Shown here piece by piece: positions 1-8,819 of a stretch of 64,000 nucleotides of DNA (its first letter is position 1; the number at the start of each line of letters is the position of its first letter). The notes below the pieces were generated by a model. That model saw nothing but the letters and a program-made list of their open reading frames with translations, made no database searches and was not told where the DNA came from. Location: contig NZ_BJKP01000008.1 of NCBI RefSeq assembly GCF_008974145.1, forward strand, positions 62,001 to 126,000. Reading direction: 5' to 3'. The translations under genes and the position numbers were made by a program. Origin of the DNA: Microcystis aeruginosa NIES-4325. Lineage in GTDB: Bacteria; Cyanobacteriota; Cyanobacteriia; Cyanobacteriales; Microcystaceae.

Positions 1-185
1 AGCCCAGAACTTTTCAATTTTGTTGAGAGCTGGAGAATAGGCGGGTAAAAATAGCACTTCACATCCCGCTTTAGCTAACAATTTTTTGATTCTCTCTTTG
101 GGATGAAAACTGGCGTTATCAATGATGATAATTTGACCGGGTAGTAGTTCGGGTAATATAGCAAAGATAGGGGGGGTTAGGACAA
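1..185 (-). mobile_element. IS630-type transposase, C-terminal part, cut by window edge
   Basis: Reading leftward, the minus strand encodes the end of a DDE transposase of the IS630/Tc1 type. A hydrophobic strand ends in IIIDNASFHPK (second catalytic Asp), followed by AGCEVLFLPAYSPALNKIEKFW, where the final Glu is the third catalytic acid. The ORF runs off the left edge, so the C-terminus cannot be judged. Upstream the similarity fades between about 180 and 250, next to an unrelated IS110-type fragment. This looks like a broken element joined to, or inserted into, that fragment. The family is clear; the exact boundary is not. Confidence 0.75.
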
Positions 186-254
186 TCAATCGCTGAAACC
201 CTTGACCGATAAGAGTTTGAAAATTGAAAGCGTCCTAAATAACCCATTTTTTGC

Positions 255-1035
255 TATAGAAGGGGCGAACATTAAACTAGGCTGTGTCGCCAGTGATGTC
301 TTAGGAGTATCGGGACGAGCCATGCTCGAAGCCATTGTAGCTGGTGAGAGCAGCCCAGAAGTGGTAGCCGCCCTAGGCCAAGGAACACTGCGACAAAAAC
401 AGGATTTGCTAGTAGAAGCACTCTCCGGTCGGGTGCGTCCCCATCAGCAATTTATTCTCGCCCAGTTACTAAGTCTTATTGACAGTATTGACGAGACGAT
501 TGCCCAGCTTGACCAAGAAATTGAGGAGTATTGCCGCCCTTTCGCCGAAGCGGTTGAGTTAGTTGATACTATGACCGGTGTGGCCAGAAGGACTGCCGAG
601 ATAATCGTCGCAGAAATTGGTACTGACATGAGCCGTTTTCCCAGTGCCGAACATTTAGCGGCTTGGGCAGGATTAGCTCCGGGTAACTATGAGAGCGGTG
701 GTAAAACCCTTTCTGCCAGCACTCGCAAGGGCAATCGCGTTTTATGGACGATTTTAGTACAGTCAGTCCATGCCCTGGCTCGCACTAAGACTTACTTAGC
801 TGCCCAGTATCGCCGTCTGAGTCTGCGTCGGGGCAAAAAACGTGCTGCCGTTGCTGTCGCTCATTCTATCCTGGTGATTGCTGATCATCTTATCTCTCGT
901 CAACAACCTTACCGGGATTTAGGGGCTGATTATTTTGACCAACAACGACCCGAAAGTGTGAAAAAACTTCTGGTTAAACGTTTAGAGAAGCTTCGTTATC
1001 AAGTTAATCTTGAGCCTGTTGCGTTTTTTTTTTAA
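255..1035 (+). pseudogene. IS110-family transposase remnant lacking its N-terminal catalytic domain
   Basis: The ORF is open from a TTG at 202, but recognisable IS110 sequence starts near 255 (EGANIKLGCVASDVLGVSG). It continues through the Transposase_20 region, including GVARRTAEIIVAEIG, FPSAEHLAAWAGLAPGN and a Ser-rich TRKGNRVL segment, to a basic C-terminus. Full IS110 transposases are about 330-420 residues and carry a DEDD RuvC-like nuclease domain first. That domain is absent, so this copy should be unable to transpose. The missing 5' end abuts the IS630-type fragment, suggesting disruption by insertion or deletion. Confidence 0.8.
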
Positions 1036-1207
1036 ATTGGTCTAAAATACGGGTCAATCTGGCCTTTATCCTTGAAGACAGCGGCCAACTCGTTCATAAC
1101 GCTTTTTAGTTGCGTTATCATTTTCCAGTCAGAGGGGACAAAACTGGTTTATGCTATAAGGGGTTACTCTTAACGTAACTTTACAAAGTCATCGATCGCC
1201 CACATTT

Positions 1208-2074
1208 ATGGATTGCCTTATCAATCGTCGAGCGCGGTTTTCAGCCAGCCATCGCTATTATCTACCAGAATGGAACGAAGCCGAAAATCAAAGACTTTTT
1301 GGTCTTGGTAGCCGTTTTCCCGGTCATGGTCACAATTACGAATTATATGTCTCCCTATACAAAGAACTCAATCTTTATGGCATGGTGGAAAATCTCTCCA
1401 CCGTGAAACAGGTAATTAAACGAGAGGTAACCAGTCAATTAGACTACTCCTATCTCAATCAAGTCTGGCCGGAATTTCAGCAAACCCTACCCACCACGGA
1501 AAATATCGCTAGAGTTATCTGGCAAAGATTAGCACCCTATTTACCATTGGTCAAAATTCAACTATTTGAACACCCCGAATTGTGGGCAGAATATCAAGGA
1601 AAAGATATGGAAGCAACTTTAACTATCAAAACTCACTTTAGCGCTGCCCATCGTTTGGCCTTACCGCAATTAACCCTGGAACAAAACTCGGAAATCTACG
1701 GCAAATGCGCCAGGGTAAATGGTCATGGCCATAATTATCACCTAGAAGTATCCGTGGCGGGAGAAATCGATCCCCGCACCGGTATGATTGTAGATCTAGG
1801 AGATTTACAAAAAGCGATCGATGAATTGGTAGTAGAACCCTTCGATCATGCTTTTTTAAATAAGGATATTCCCCACTTTGCCGAAGTGGTTCCCACTGCC
1901 GAAAATATTGCCCTACATATCGCTCAACTATTAGAGGAACGGATCCGCCAATTAGGAGCCGAATTAGATAAAGTTAAACTGATTGAAAGTCCCAATAATT
2001 CTGCGGAAATCCACTGTCGTGGTTCGGTTCAAACTCCCCGACAACTTCTAGAAAAAACCCTGACAGCCGTTTAA
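1208..2074 (+). CDS. Tandem 6-pyruvoyl-tetrahydropterin synthase/QueD-like protein
   Basis: This 288-residue protein has two PTPS/QueD domains, at about 8-130 and 135-268. PTPS enzymes use 7,8-dihydroneopterin triphosphate in pterin synthesis or, as QueD, in queuosine synthesis. In the second domain the zinc His residues H148, H173 and H175, catalytic C167, the D213-H214 pair and E260 are all visible. In the first domain the zinc His residues (H15, H40, H42) remain, but the Cys position is G34 and the catalytic His after D79 is Tyr80, so it is probably inactive or structural. Single-domain members are about 120-150 residues. The ATG at 1208 lies well after the IS110 remnant. Pterin and queuosine roles cannot be separated from sequence alone. 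Confidence 0.85.
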   Translation: MDCLINRRARFSASHRYYLPEWNEAENQRLFGLGSRFPGHGHNYELYVSLYKELNLYGMVENLSTVKQVIKREVTSQLDYSYLNQVWPEFQQTLPTTENIARVIWQRLAPYLPLVKIQLFEHPELWAEYQGKDMEATLTIKTHFSAAHRLALPQLTLEQNSEIYGKCARVNGHGHNYHLEVSVAGEIDPRTGMIVDLGDLQKAIDELVVEPFDHAFLNKDIPHFAEVVPTAENIALHIAQLLEERIRQLGAELDKVKLIESPNNSAEIHCRGSVQTPRQLLEKTLTAV

Positions 2075-2096
2075 TTGCCTATTAGTTAAGGTGATT

Positions 2097-2117
2097 AGGG
2101 TGAGCATGGCTCACCCT
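2097..2117. terminator. Hairpin between convergent genes
   Basis: A perfect 9-bp inverted repeat (AGGGTGAGC / GCTCACCCT) with a 3-nt loop lies between the ends of the PTPS-like and SDR genes. It could terminate transcription from both sides. There is no long T-run on either strand, so the call rests on the stem and its position. Confidence 0.6.
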
Positions 2118-2135
2118 GATGGATTTAATTAAACC

Positions 2136-2945
2136 CTAGTTAAACACTTCTCGCCATCCTCGCTTTCCTTTGCTTTGGCGTAAGGGAGAGGCTAAATCGA
2201 CAATTTTCTCGAGCAGTTTCGGGGCCAATTTTTGACACCAAAGAGCTAGATGACTTTGCCAACCGACGACAATTTCCGTTTTTTCCCTATTTAACCCGGT
2301 AATTAGGGTTTGGGCGACTTCTTCGGCGCTCATCGGTTTTAACCATCGAAATAACTGCAATTCTCTCACCATATCCGTATCGGTTAAAGAGGGTAAGAGG
2401 GTGACAACTTTGATGTTATGTTCCCTTAATTCCGACCTGAGAGCTTGACTAAAACCCAAAATGGCAAATTTGGTGGCCGAGTAGGTAGCGAAGCTAGGAG
2501 CGGCAATTTTACCCATCATACTGGAAACATTGACAATCGTTCCCTGTCCCCGAATTGCCATCCGGCGGGCAATTAAGCGAGTAACTGTGTACATGGCCAT
2601 CAGATTTAAAGATATTTCTGCTTGCACTTGCGAGAATTGCGATCGCAGAAAGGGGGTTTGATGGGCAATACCGGCACAGTTAACGAGGATATCGATGCCA
2701 AGGCATTCTTGCCAAACGCGGATAATTGAAGGACTAACAAGGTCATTTTCGGTTAAATCTAGGGCTAAAGGTGTGGCAATGACCCCTAGGGACTCAATTT
2801 CTTTCGCTAGTTTTTCTAATCGCTCTTGATCTCTGGCAACAATCACAATTCTGCTTAAACCTTGTCGGGCTAATTCTAAGGCGATCGCTCGTCCAATGCC
2901 CCGGGATGCCCCCGTGACTAGGGCAGTTTTTCCCTGTAATTTCAT
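2136..2945 (-). CDS. Short-chain dehydrogenase/reductase
   Basis: A classical SDR of about 269 residues. It has the Rossmann NAD(P) motif TGASRGIGRA near residue 10, the NAG motif (VNCAGIA), a catalytic Ser in VNVSSMMGK and the YSATK catalytic Tyr/Lys pair. The C-terminal 30 residues are basic. The ATG at 2945 is preferred over an in-frame TTG at 2951 because GGAG sits 7 nt before it. Substrate cannot be assigned; the family includes 3-ketoacyl reductases and many alcohol or sugar dehydrogenases. It stands alone, convergent with the PTPS-like gene. Confidence 0.85.
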   Translation of the reverse strand: MKLQGKTALVTGASRGIGRAIALELARQGLSRIVIVARDQERLEKLAKEIESLGVIATPLALDLTENDLVSPSIIRVWQECLGIDILVNCAGIAHQTPFLRSQFSQVQAEISLNLMAMYTVTRLIARRMAIRGQGTIVNVSSMMGKIAAPSFATYSATKFAILGFSQALRSELREHNIKVVTLLPSLTDTDMVRELQLFRWLKPMSAEEVAQTLITGLNREKTEIVVGWQSHLALWCQKLAPKLLEKIVDLASPLRQSKGKRGWREVFN

Positions 2946-3199
2946 GATCAAACTCCTGTTTTAAGCAACAGTACAGAAATTTATTGGTTTTGCTTCTGAA
3001 ATCTTTCATTTGCGCATCTATACCCTACATAAGTAGCGAAGCAATCGAGGGATAGATGGATAGGTTAGGGTGCATGGGATTTTTCCTCCTTCAAAGCGCA
3101 CTCTTGAACCTACGGTAACAGTTGTCTTTACAAACAGCAATCTTTTTTAACACTTTTCCGCAAAATCACTCGATCGGATGAACGCTCAGAGTGATCCTC
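2946..3199. other. Intergenic region without a recognised gene
   Basis: This 254-bp stretch lies upstream of the SDR gene. It has short reading frames but no convincing coding signal or RNA fold. The SDR promoter should lie here; no clear -35/-10 pair was seen. Confidence 0.5.
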
Positions 3200-3401
3200 A
3201 TACTAAATCCGTTAAGTATAGGTAACATATCAGGATAGGCATTCATGCAAGAGGCAAGAGGCAAAAGGGGGAATAGATAATCAGTTTTTAATATAGCGTT
3301 TCCCATTCACAAAAGGTACATTCTCGACCTTAAACAGCTTAATCAGTAAAGCTTTAAGTGTGCCGCACAGGTACGAGAACCGCTATAACTGGATTTAGTA
3401 T
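3200..3401. repeat. MITE-like element with 11-bp terminal inverted repeats
   Basis: The element starts with ATACTAAATCC and ends with the reverse complement GGATTTAGTAT. Its interior holds an AGAGGCAAAAGGGGG block followed by AATCAGTTTTTAATA. A second, shorter copy with the same ends and the same interior block, in opposite orientation, occupies 13849-13942. Shared ends, shared interior and no coding capacity suggest a non-autonomous mobile repeat. No transposase with matching ends is visible in the window. Confidence 0.65.
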
Positions 3402-3506
3402 CAATCCTATGGAAGGGGAAAAAGGAGAGGTAGGGTTGATTCATGAATCAACCCTAGGGGAGAGGGGCAGCAGAAAAAAAATTGTGGTGCCACCCTATTA
3501 TTCATC

Positions 3507-4682
3507 TCAATTTAGGTGTTCAATGTCGGTAATAATCGGTAAAATCACCGTGATCTTTGTGCCTTTTCCTTCCTCACTTTCCAGATAAATTTGTCCTTTG
3601 TGCGCTTCCACACAGCGTCCGACAATGGCTAATCCTAATCCCGTTCCTTGAATATTATCGACATTGCTACCGCGATAAAAAGGTTTAAATAAATGTTCTT
3701 GATCTTTGCTGGGAATACCAATGCCTCGATCGACAATTTTAAAGACTAGCTGCTCGGATTCGACAATAATCTTAAATTCTATGGGGTTTCCTTCGGGTGA
3801 ATATTTGAGAGCATTTCCCAGTAAATTTGTCAAGATATGTTTAATTAAATTAACATCCCAAAGTCCTCTTTCTAAGCTGCCCTCAACTTGGAAAATAATT
3901 GCTGATTGGTTTTCTGGCTTAACAATAAAAGATTCCACCAATTTTTGACAATAATCAAGCAAATCCACCGGATCAAATTGACAGTATAATCTCCCAGAAT
4001 CAGCCCTACCAATTAATAACACTTCCGTGAGCAATTGATCCATGTCTTTAATGGCTGATCGAATCATGCGAAAATAGCTAACTTGCTGATCTTTTGTCAA
4101 CCGATCACGACTTTCTTCTAATAATCCAGCCGAGAGTAAGATTTTATTTAAAGGATTGCGAAAATCGTGGGATAACATGGAAACAAATTCGGTTTTTAAC
4201 TGATTTAATTCCCGAGCTTTTTCCAGTTGATTAGTGCGTTCAATCACGCTCATTTTTAAAGCTTCGTTGGATTCTCGTAAAGCTTCCTCCATCTGTTTTC
4301 GCTCGATCGCATAACATAGCGATCGAGTTAAAATTTCTAAAGTTACTTCTCTTTTAATTAAATAATCCTGCGCTCCCTGACGTAGTGCTTGCAAAGCTAA
4401 ATTATCATCATTAGTATTAGTTAAAACCACGATCGGTAATTTCGGAGCCGTAATTAAAAGGGGAGCTAAGGATTCCAAACCCTGACTATCTGGTAAAGTT
4501 AGATCTAATAAAATCACATCAAAATTTGTTTGTTGTAACAGAGAAATCGCCTCGGATAATCTTGACACATTAACCAGATGAAATTCTTTGTTTTCATTAC
4601 CCTTAAGAATTTCCTTTAATAATCGAGCTTCGGCTAAATTATCCTCGATTAAAAGAACTTTTATATCCTGCGAGAGTCCCAT
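3507..4682 (-). CDS. Response regulator-histidine kinase hybrid (REC-HisKA-HATPase)
   Basis: A cytosolic 391-residue protein. The N-terminal receiver (about 6-125) has phosphoacceptor D60 in FDVILLDLTLP, then a short coiled linker (130-165). HisKA has H172 in SMLSHDFRNP, and the ATPase domain has N-box NLLGNALKYS, G1 DRGIGIP, F-box FKPFYRG and G2 GTGLGLAI. There is no membrane segment or sensor domain, so input presumably comes from phosphotransfer to the receiver. It lies about 300 bp downstream of the phytochrome-rcp1 pair on the same strand and could act in the same pathway, but this is inferred from position only. Confidence 0.88.
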   Translation of the reverse strand: MGLSQDIKVLLIEDNLAEARLLKEILKGNENKEFHLVNVSRLSEAISLLQQTNFDVILLDLTLPDSQGLESLAPLLITAPKLPIVVLTNTNDDNLALQALRQGAQDYLIKREVTLEILTRSLCYAIERKQMEEALRESNEALKMSVIERTNQLEKARELNQLKTEFVSMLSHDFRNPLNKILLSAGLLEESRDRLTKDQQVSYFRMIRSAIKDMDQLLTEVLLIGRADSGRLYCQFDPVDLLDYCQKLVESFIVKPENQSAIIFQVEGSLERGLWDVNLIKHILTNLLGNALKYSPEGNPIEFKIIVESEQLVFKIVDRGIGIPSKDQEHLFKPFYRGSNVDNIQGTGLGLAIVGRCVEAHKGQIYLESEEGKGTKITVILPIITDIEHLN

Positions 4683-4985
4683 TTTTTAATCAAGAGTTAA
4701 AGAGATTTGGGAGGTTAGGGATTGGGACGATTTTTCAGTGTTGCCAAAGGCACGGCGTAGCCGTCCAGTAAACAGTAATCAGTGAAAAGAAAGCTCCGAA
4801 CTTGCCACTTGATAAGCCATTAAGCATTTAAATTACTTATTGAGATCAGGCAAGAGGCAACAGTAAAGGGATTAGGGGAGATTGAGCTAATCTAAGGATA
4901 GGCTATTAAGATGCGTCTTAGCTTACTATTAACTGAAAACTCAAACCTGATAACTGCTCAGTGCTCACTGATAACCGATAATGAT
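4683..4985. repeat. Intergenic gap with dispersed short repeats
   Basis: This 303-bp gap holds fragments of the CAGTAAACAGTAATCAGTGA / GATAACTG repeat family at about 4764-4794 and 4931-4982. The same family recurs near 21.4, 27.4, 44.1, 49.8 and 60.9 kb. A GGCAAGAGGCAA stretch near 4849 resembles the interior of the MITE-like element. No gene is evident. The repeats separate the hybrid kinase from the upstream rcp1-like gene. Confidence 0.6.
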
Positions 4986-5432
4986 TCACTCCCTGGGTAA
5001 AGTAGCGGTTTCTAACCAAAAAGCCTCGATATTTTTGACAATTTTGAACAAATCGTTGAGATTGCGCGACTTGGTTATATAACAATTAACGTGCAGTTCA
5101 TAGCTATAAAAAATATCCTCCTCGTTGCGAGAAGTGGTTAAAACCACCACAGGAATTCTTTTTAAACTGGGATCGTTTTTTATTTCCGCTAATACCTCCC
5201 GTCCGTCTTTTCTTGGTAAATTCAGATCGAGAAGAATCAGATTAGGACGGGGAGAATCGAGATACTCCCCTTCTCGACGCAGATAATCCATGGCGTTGAC
5301 ACCATCCCTAACGATAACTAATTCATGCGGGACGGTGCTAGTTTTTAATGCCTCTTGGATGAGGCGAATATCAGCTTTGCTGTCCTCCACTAATAAGATA
5401 ATTTTGTGTGGCACGTCCTCGCCAGCGCTCAC
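4986..5432 (-). CDS. rcp1: Phytochrome-partner response regulator, Rcp1-like
   Basis: A single-domain CheY-like receiver of 148 residues. It has acidic pocket residues in LLVEDSKAD, phosphoacceptor D69 in LILLDLNLPRKDGRE, Thr/Ser in VVLTTS and Lys in YITKS. The VNAMDYLRREGEY segment is typical of cyanobacterial Rcp1 proteins that receive phosphate from phytochrome kinases. The GTG start overlaps the end of the phytochrome gene by 62 nt, indicating one transcript and probable translational coupling. No output domain is present. Confidence 0.85.
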   Translation of the reverse strand: MSAGEDVPHKIILLVEDSKADIRLIQEALKTSTVPHELVIVRDGVNAMDYLRREGEYLDSPRPNLILLDLNLPRKDGREVLAEIKNDPSLKRIPVVVLTTSRNEEDIFYSYELHVNCYITKSRNLNDLFKIVKNIEAFWLETATLPRE

Positions 5433-7677
5433 GCTCGTTACCTCCTAGGGGAATTGTAAAATAGAAAACCGCTCCTTTACCTAATTGGGATTCTACCGAA
5501 ATTCGTCCGCGATGACACTCGATAATTTTCTTACAAATCGCCAAACCCATACCTGTGCCGGGGTACTCGTCGCGGGTGTGTAGTCGTTGGAAAATCACGA
5601 AAATACGTTCGGAAAATCGGGGATCGATACCAATTCCATTATCGGTGACAGAGAACAGCCATTCCTCCTCTTGACGTTGAGCAGCAATATGAATAGTGGG
5701 GGTTGCTTTTCCCCGGAATTTAATGGCATTACCGATGAGATTTTGGAACAATTGCATTAACTGGGTTTTATCTGCCATGACAATTGGCAAAGGATCAACG
5801 GTGATTATAGCTTGACTTTCCTGAATTCTCCCTTTCAGGTTAGCGAGAGCTTTTTCCAGTGCCAGATTAGCATCGATGGTATTAAACTCTACCGCCTGCA
5901 TATCCACTTTTGAGTAAGCCAGCACATCATCTATTAATGTTTGCATCAAGCTGACACCTTCGACGGCAAAAGTAATAAATTCTTTAGCATCTTCGTCCAG
6001 TTCTTCGGTGTAGCGCATTTCTAGCAACTGCACATAGTTGGCGACTTGATTGAGGGGTTCCTGTAAATCGTGGGAAGCGACGTAGGCGAATTTTTTTAAT
6101 TCGGCGTTCGATAGTTCCAAATCCCGCGCTAAACGTGCCAATTCATCGGCTTGTTTTAAGATGATATTGACGATCGCTTTTCGTAATTCTAGTGCGGCGT
6201 TAATTTCTACTGCTTTCCATGGTAAAGATTTGAGGCGAACGGTTTCTTTCCACAGGGAGAAAGATTTACGCGGACAGAGACGAATATCACCATCTATGGC
6301 AGTCGTTTCGATCGCTTTACCCGGATCACCACCCCAGTTCACGGTTTGAATTACTTCCGGACGAAACCAGAGGAGATAATTACGTTTAGAAATAGGAATT
6401 GCTAGTAAACCACTGGCAATATCTTTAAACTTACCTGCATCGGTATAAATTCTCGGTAAGGAATTGGTATAGTAAACATCTTCATGGACGTTTTTTTCTA
6501 GCCAAGTAATCAGATAATTTAGTTGTTCTTCGCTCGGTGTTACTCCAATTAAGGTATAATTGCCGCCTAAACAAATAGCGGCTCCTGTGGCTTTAGTTAG
6601 ATCAAGCAGATTCGGTTTATGGGCAATTAATCCATCAATAAAGTTATTAGCCTCAGCCATATAATCGATTAACTGCGATTGCACAAAGTTTAATTTTACT
6701 CGATAGTCATAATCCTCGCTTTCTTCCCGTGCTGATATTTCCGAGAAAATTACTCTTCCTAAGAACTCACAAGCTTTACGGAGTTCGTAGGGTACATATT
6801 TGGGGGTGCGGTGATGACAGGCAATAATGCCCCAGAGACGTTTATTTTCAATCAGAGAAATGGTTAGAGATGCTCCCACTCCCATGTTATGCAGGTATTC
6901 TAAATGACATGGAGAAGCACTTCTAAGACTGGACAGGGTTAAATTTAAGGGTTGTTGGGTTTCGGGATGAAGACTAGGCACTAGCTCGACGGGTTCAGAG
7001 GTAGCATCGGGAATCTGTCGAATCCAATTAGCACTTAATAAATTTCGTGCCGGTAGAGGGATATCGGAAGCGGGATAACGTAACCCGAGATAGGGTTCTA
7101 GTTGCTCTATTTTGTCTTCTGCTATCACATCACCGTTATCTTCTTCGTCGAATTTATATAACATAACTCGATCGAATCCTGTCATTTTTCGCACTTCTTT
7201 AACGATGATATTACAGAAATCTTTCAGGTTACGGGTGGCTTCAAGTTTATCGATCGAAGTTTTGGCTAGGTGATAGAAACTCAGGAAAGGAATGTTTTCA
7301 TAGGAAATAGCTGGTTCTAACTCTAAAATCAGCATTTGTTCGGCGTTGCGGTGAAAAATAGCATCAAAGACGGCAAAATCATCCCCTTTAACCCGCGCCC
7401 AAATTTTGGAGGGATTGATAGCATCAAAATCGTTATTTTCTATGGCTGATTTCAGAGGATCGATCTGAAAGGGATCGAAGATTTCCTCTAGGGTTTTACC
7501 GATCATTTCACCCGGAGAAATACCCAATAAACTGCCGCTATTACTGCTGGTTTGGCTGACTTTTAGCTCCGGTTCGCTGAGAACTAAAAGCACCCCGTGC
7601 GGTTGAATTCGGTTATAGAGATGGATCGGTTCCCGTTCGATCGAAGTTGGGTTAATTGTCTCGGTTAGAACTTCCAT
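5371..7677 (-). CDS. cph1: Cyanobacterial phytochrome histidine kinase (Cph1-like)
   Basis: A red/far-red photoreceptor kinase of 768 residues with PAS (about 15-120), GAF (140-310), PHY (330-510), HisKA (His in VASHDLQEP near 534) and HATPase (NLIGNAIKF, DNGIGI, GTGMGLAI) domains. The N-terminal Cys used by biliverdin-binding bacteriophytochromes is replaced by Ile13. The GAF domain instead has the C257-H258 pair in SPCHLEYLHNMG, as in Cph1 and plant phytochromes that attach phycocyanobilin. The PASDIP motif (D205) is intact. It is followed by its rcp1-like partner. Light-regulated kinase activity is inferred from the family. Confidence 0.9.
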   Translation of the reverse strand: MEVLTETINPTSIEREPIHLYNRIQPHGVLLVLSEPELKVSQTSSNSGSLLGISPGEMIGKTLEEIFDPFQIDPLKSAIENNDFDAINPSKIWARVKGDDFAVFDAIFHRNAEQMLILELEPAISYENIPFLSFYHLAKTSIDKLEATRNLKDFCNIIVKEVRKMTGFDRVMLYKFDEEDNGDVIAEDKIEQLEPYLGLRYPASDIPLPARNLLSANWIRQIPDATSEPVELVPSLHPETQQPLNLTLSSLRSASPCHLEYLHNMGVGASLTISLIENKRLWGIIACHHRTPKYVPYELRKACEFLGRVIFSEISAREESEDYDYRVKLNFVQSQLIDYMAEANNFIDGLIAHKPNLLDLTKATGAAICLGGNYTLIGVTPSEEQLNYLITWLEKNVHEDVYYTNSLPRIYTDAGKFKDIASGLLAIPISKRNYLLWFRPEVIQTVNWGGDPGKAIETTAIDGDIRLCPRKSFSLWKETVRLKSLPWKAVEINAALELRKAIVNIILKQADELARLARDLELSNAELKKFAYVASHDLQEPLNQVANYVQLLEMRYTEELDEDAKEFITFAVEGVSLMQTLIDDVLAYSKVDMQAVEFNTIDANLALEKALANLKGRIQESQAIITVDPLPIVMADKTQLMQLFQNLIGNAIKFRGKATPTIHIAAQRQEEEWLFSVTDNGIGIDPRFSERIFVIFQRLHTRDEYPGTGMGLAICKKIIECHRGRISVESQLGKGAVFYFTIPLGGNERERWRGRATQNYLISGGQQS

Positions 7678-8065
7678 GCGTATTGCCCCCAGAGGATTTT
7701 TGCCAAGTTGAAAACTCTTTGTTTATTAAAACTATTTCTTCTCACTTTCAGGAGGCGATCAAGAATAAATTTACTTATCTTAATACCAGTTCATCAAAAG
7801 TAATAAAACTTTAATTAATCAGTTATCTATCGATCGAGCAGTTCTGTTCAGTTCCCTTTATTATAATCAGTTTTTCTCTGAGAATCTAGGGTAATTTGTT
7901 AAGAATCAAGATTTAATGTTACAAGGGACAGATAATTCTTAATAAAAATATACAGTAGTTAAAGGGTTTCAAAACCAAAAATTTCAGGGAACGCACTCTA
8001 GAAAAGTAGAAGATATCGCACTGTGATTGTACAGTGGATAAGAAAGAACAAATTCAAGAGATAAA
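7678..8065. other. AT-rich intergenic region upstream of the phytochrome gene
   Basis: This 388-bp region separates the phytochrome start from the toxin gene end. It is AT-rich with no plausible ORF or structured RNA. It should contain the promoter of the cph1-rcp1 unit, but no site could be assigned with confidence. Confidence 0.4.
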
Positions 8066-8350
8066 TTAGTAAACTTGATCGTGTTTGCCAATATCAACTA
8101 TAACAATTAAAGTTTCTCCTGAATCAGTATCTTGACGCAATAAAGTAAAAATAATACGACAATCGTAACTAACAGAACATGACCAATAACCTTCTAATCT
8201 ACCTGTCAGCTTATGAGATTTTAAAGAAGGAGTGAACCGGTTATCTGCTAACAAATGTAGAACCTCTGATACCTTGCTTTGTAGTTGAGGATTTTTGCTG
8301 ATTAAGCGTTGAAAAGCTCTTTTAAAGCTTTTGTCAGCAACTAATTTCAT
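8066..8350 (-). CDS. RelE/YafQ-like toxin of a type II toxin-antitoxin pair
   Basis: A 94-residue protein with the RelE/ParE fold pattern: an N-terminal helix pair rich in Lys/Arg (KSFKRAFQRLISKNP), the HKLTGRLEGYWSCSV strand segment, YDCRIIFTLL and a C-terminal IGKHDQVY. The late His (H90) matches the position used by YafQ-type mRNA interferases. It overlaps the upstream antitoxin gene by 4 nt, the usual order for such modules. Ribosome-dependent mRNA cleavage is the expected activity for the family. Confidence 0.8.
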   Translation of the reverse strand: MKLVADKSFKRAFQRLISKNPQLQSKVSEVLHLLADNRFTPSLKSHKLTGRLEGYWSCSVSYDCRIIFTLLRQDTDSGETLIVIVDIGKHDQVY

Positions 8351-8571
8351 TCTTCTTCATCCTCTAACAAATAAGCCATTATCTCTTCAGCGCTGCCTTT
8401 TTTTGCTGTTCCCATTGCTAAAGATTTTAAGGTTTCTTCGCCATTTTTAGCCATCTCCTCCCGGCGTTTCTCAATGCGTCTTTTACAAATTAGCTCAAAC
8501 AAATAATCTTGGTCTTCAATGGATAGACTCTCCACCGATTCGATAATATCTTGAAAAAATGCGATACTCAT
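8347..8571 (-). CDS. Antitoxin partner of the RelE/YafQ-like toxin
   Basis: A 74-residue helical protein with a basic centre (CKRRIEKRREEMAKNGEE) and a very acidic C-terminus (LLEDEEE). The end likely wraps the basic toxin. It precedes and overlaps the toxin gene by 4 nt. No known DNA-binding fold (RHH, AbrB or XRE) is obvious, so whether it autoregulates is unclear. The assignment depends mostly on context. Confidence 0.75.
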   Translation of the reverse strand: MSIAFFQDIIESVESLSIEDQDYLFELICKRRIEKRREEMAKNGEETLKSLAMGTAKKGSAEEIMAYLLEDEEE

Positions 8572-8683
8572 TAAAGTTTACTCCTGTTAGTTAACTTTTT
8601 TTCCTGATATGTCATCACAATAAAGCGATGAGTTAGATGCTGCACTCCCTCCCGACAACAAGCTTGAGCATTGAGGTGGGAAA

Positions 8684-8710
8684 GGTGTGTTACGCTACGC
8701 TAACGCAGCC
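8684..8710. repeat. GGTGTGTTA...TAACGCAGCC palindromic repeat
   Basis: A near-perfect palindrome around ACGCTACGCTAACG, with arms GGTGTGTTA and TAACGCAGCC. A related GGTGCGTTA / TAACGCACC inverted repeat lies at 9424-9488. Such palindromes are widespread in cyanobacterial intergenic DNA. The rest of the 8572-8819 gap shows no gene. Confidence 0.6.
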
Positions 8711-8819
8711 TTGTATGTTGGGAATGGGGGATAGGAGTTATCCCAACCTCAAGAAGAACAAGAAAAAGAGTGACTCTGGACGCACCATAAAGCAAAAAGC
8801 TTGCTGAAATATGTTGCGA

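Noticed and set aside
3358-3588. A 76-codon plus-strand frame
   Set aside because: It spans the MITE-like end and overlaps the kinase C-terminus on the other strand; composition is not protein-like.
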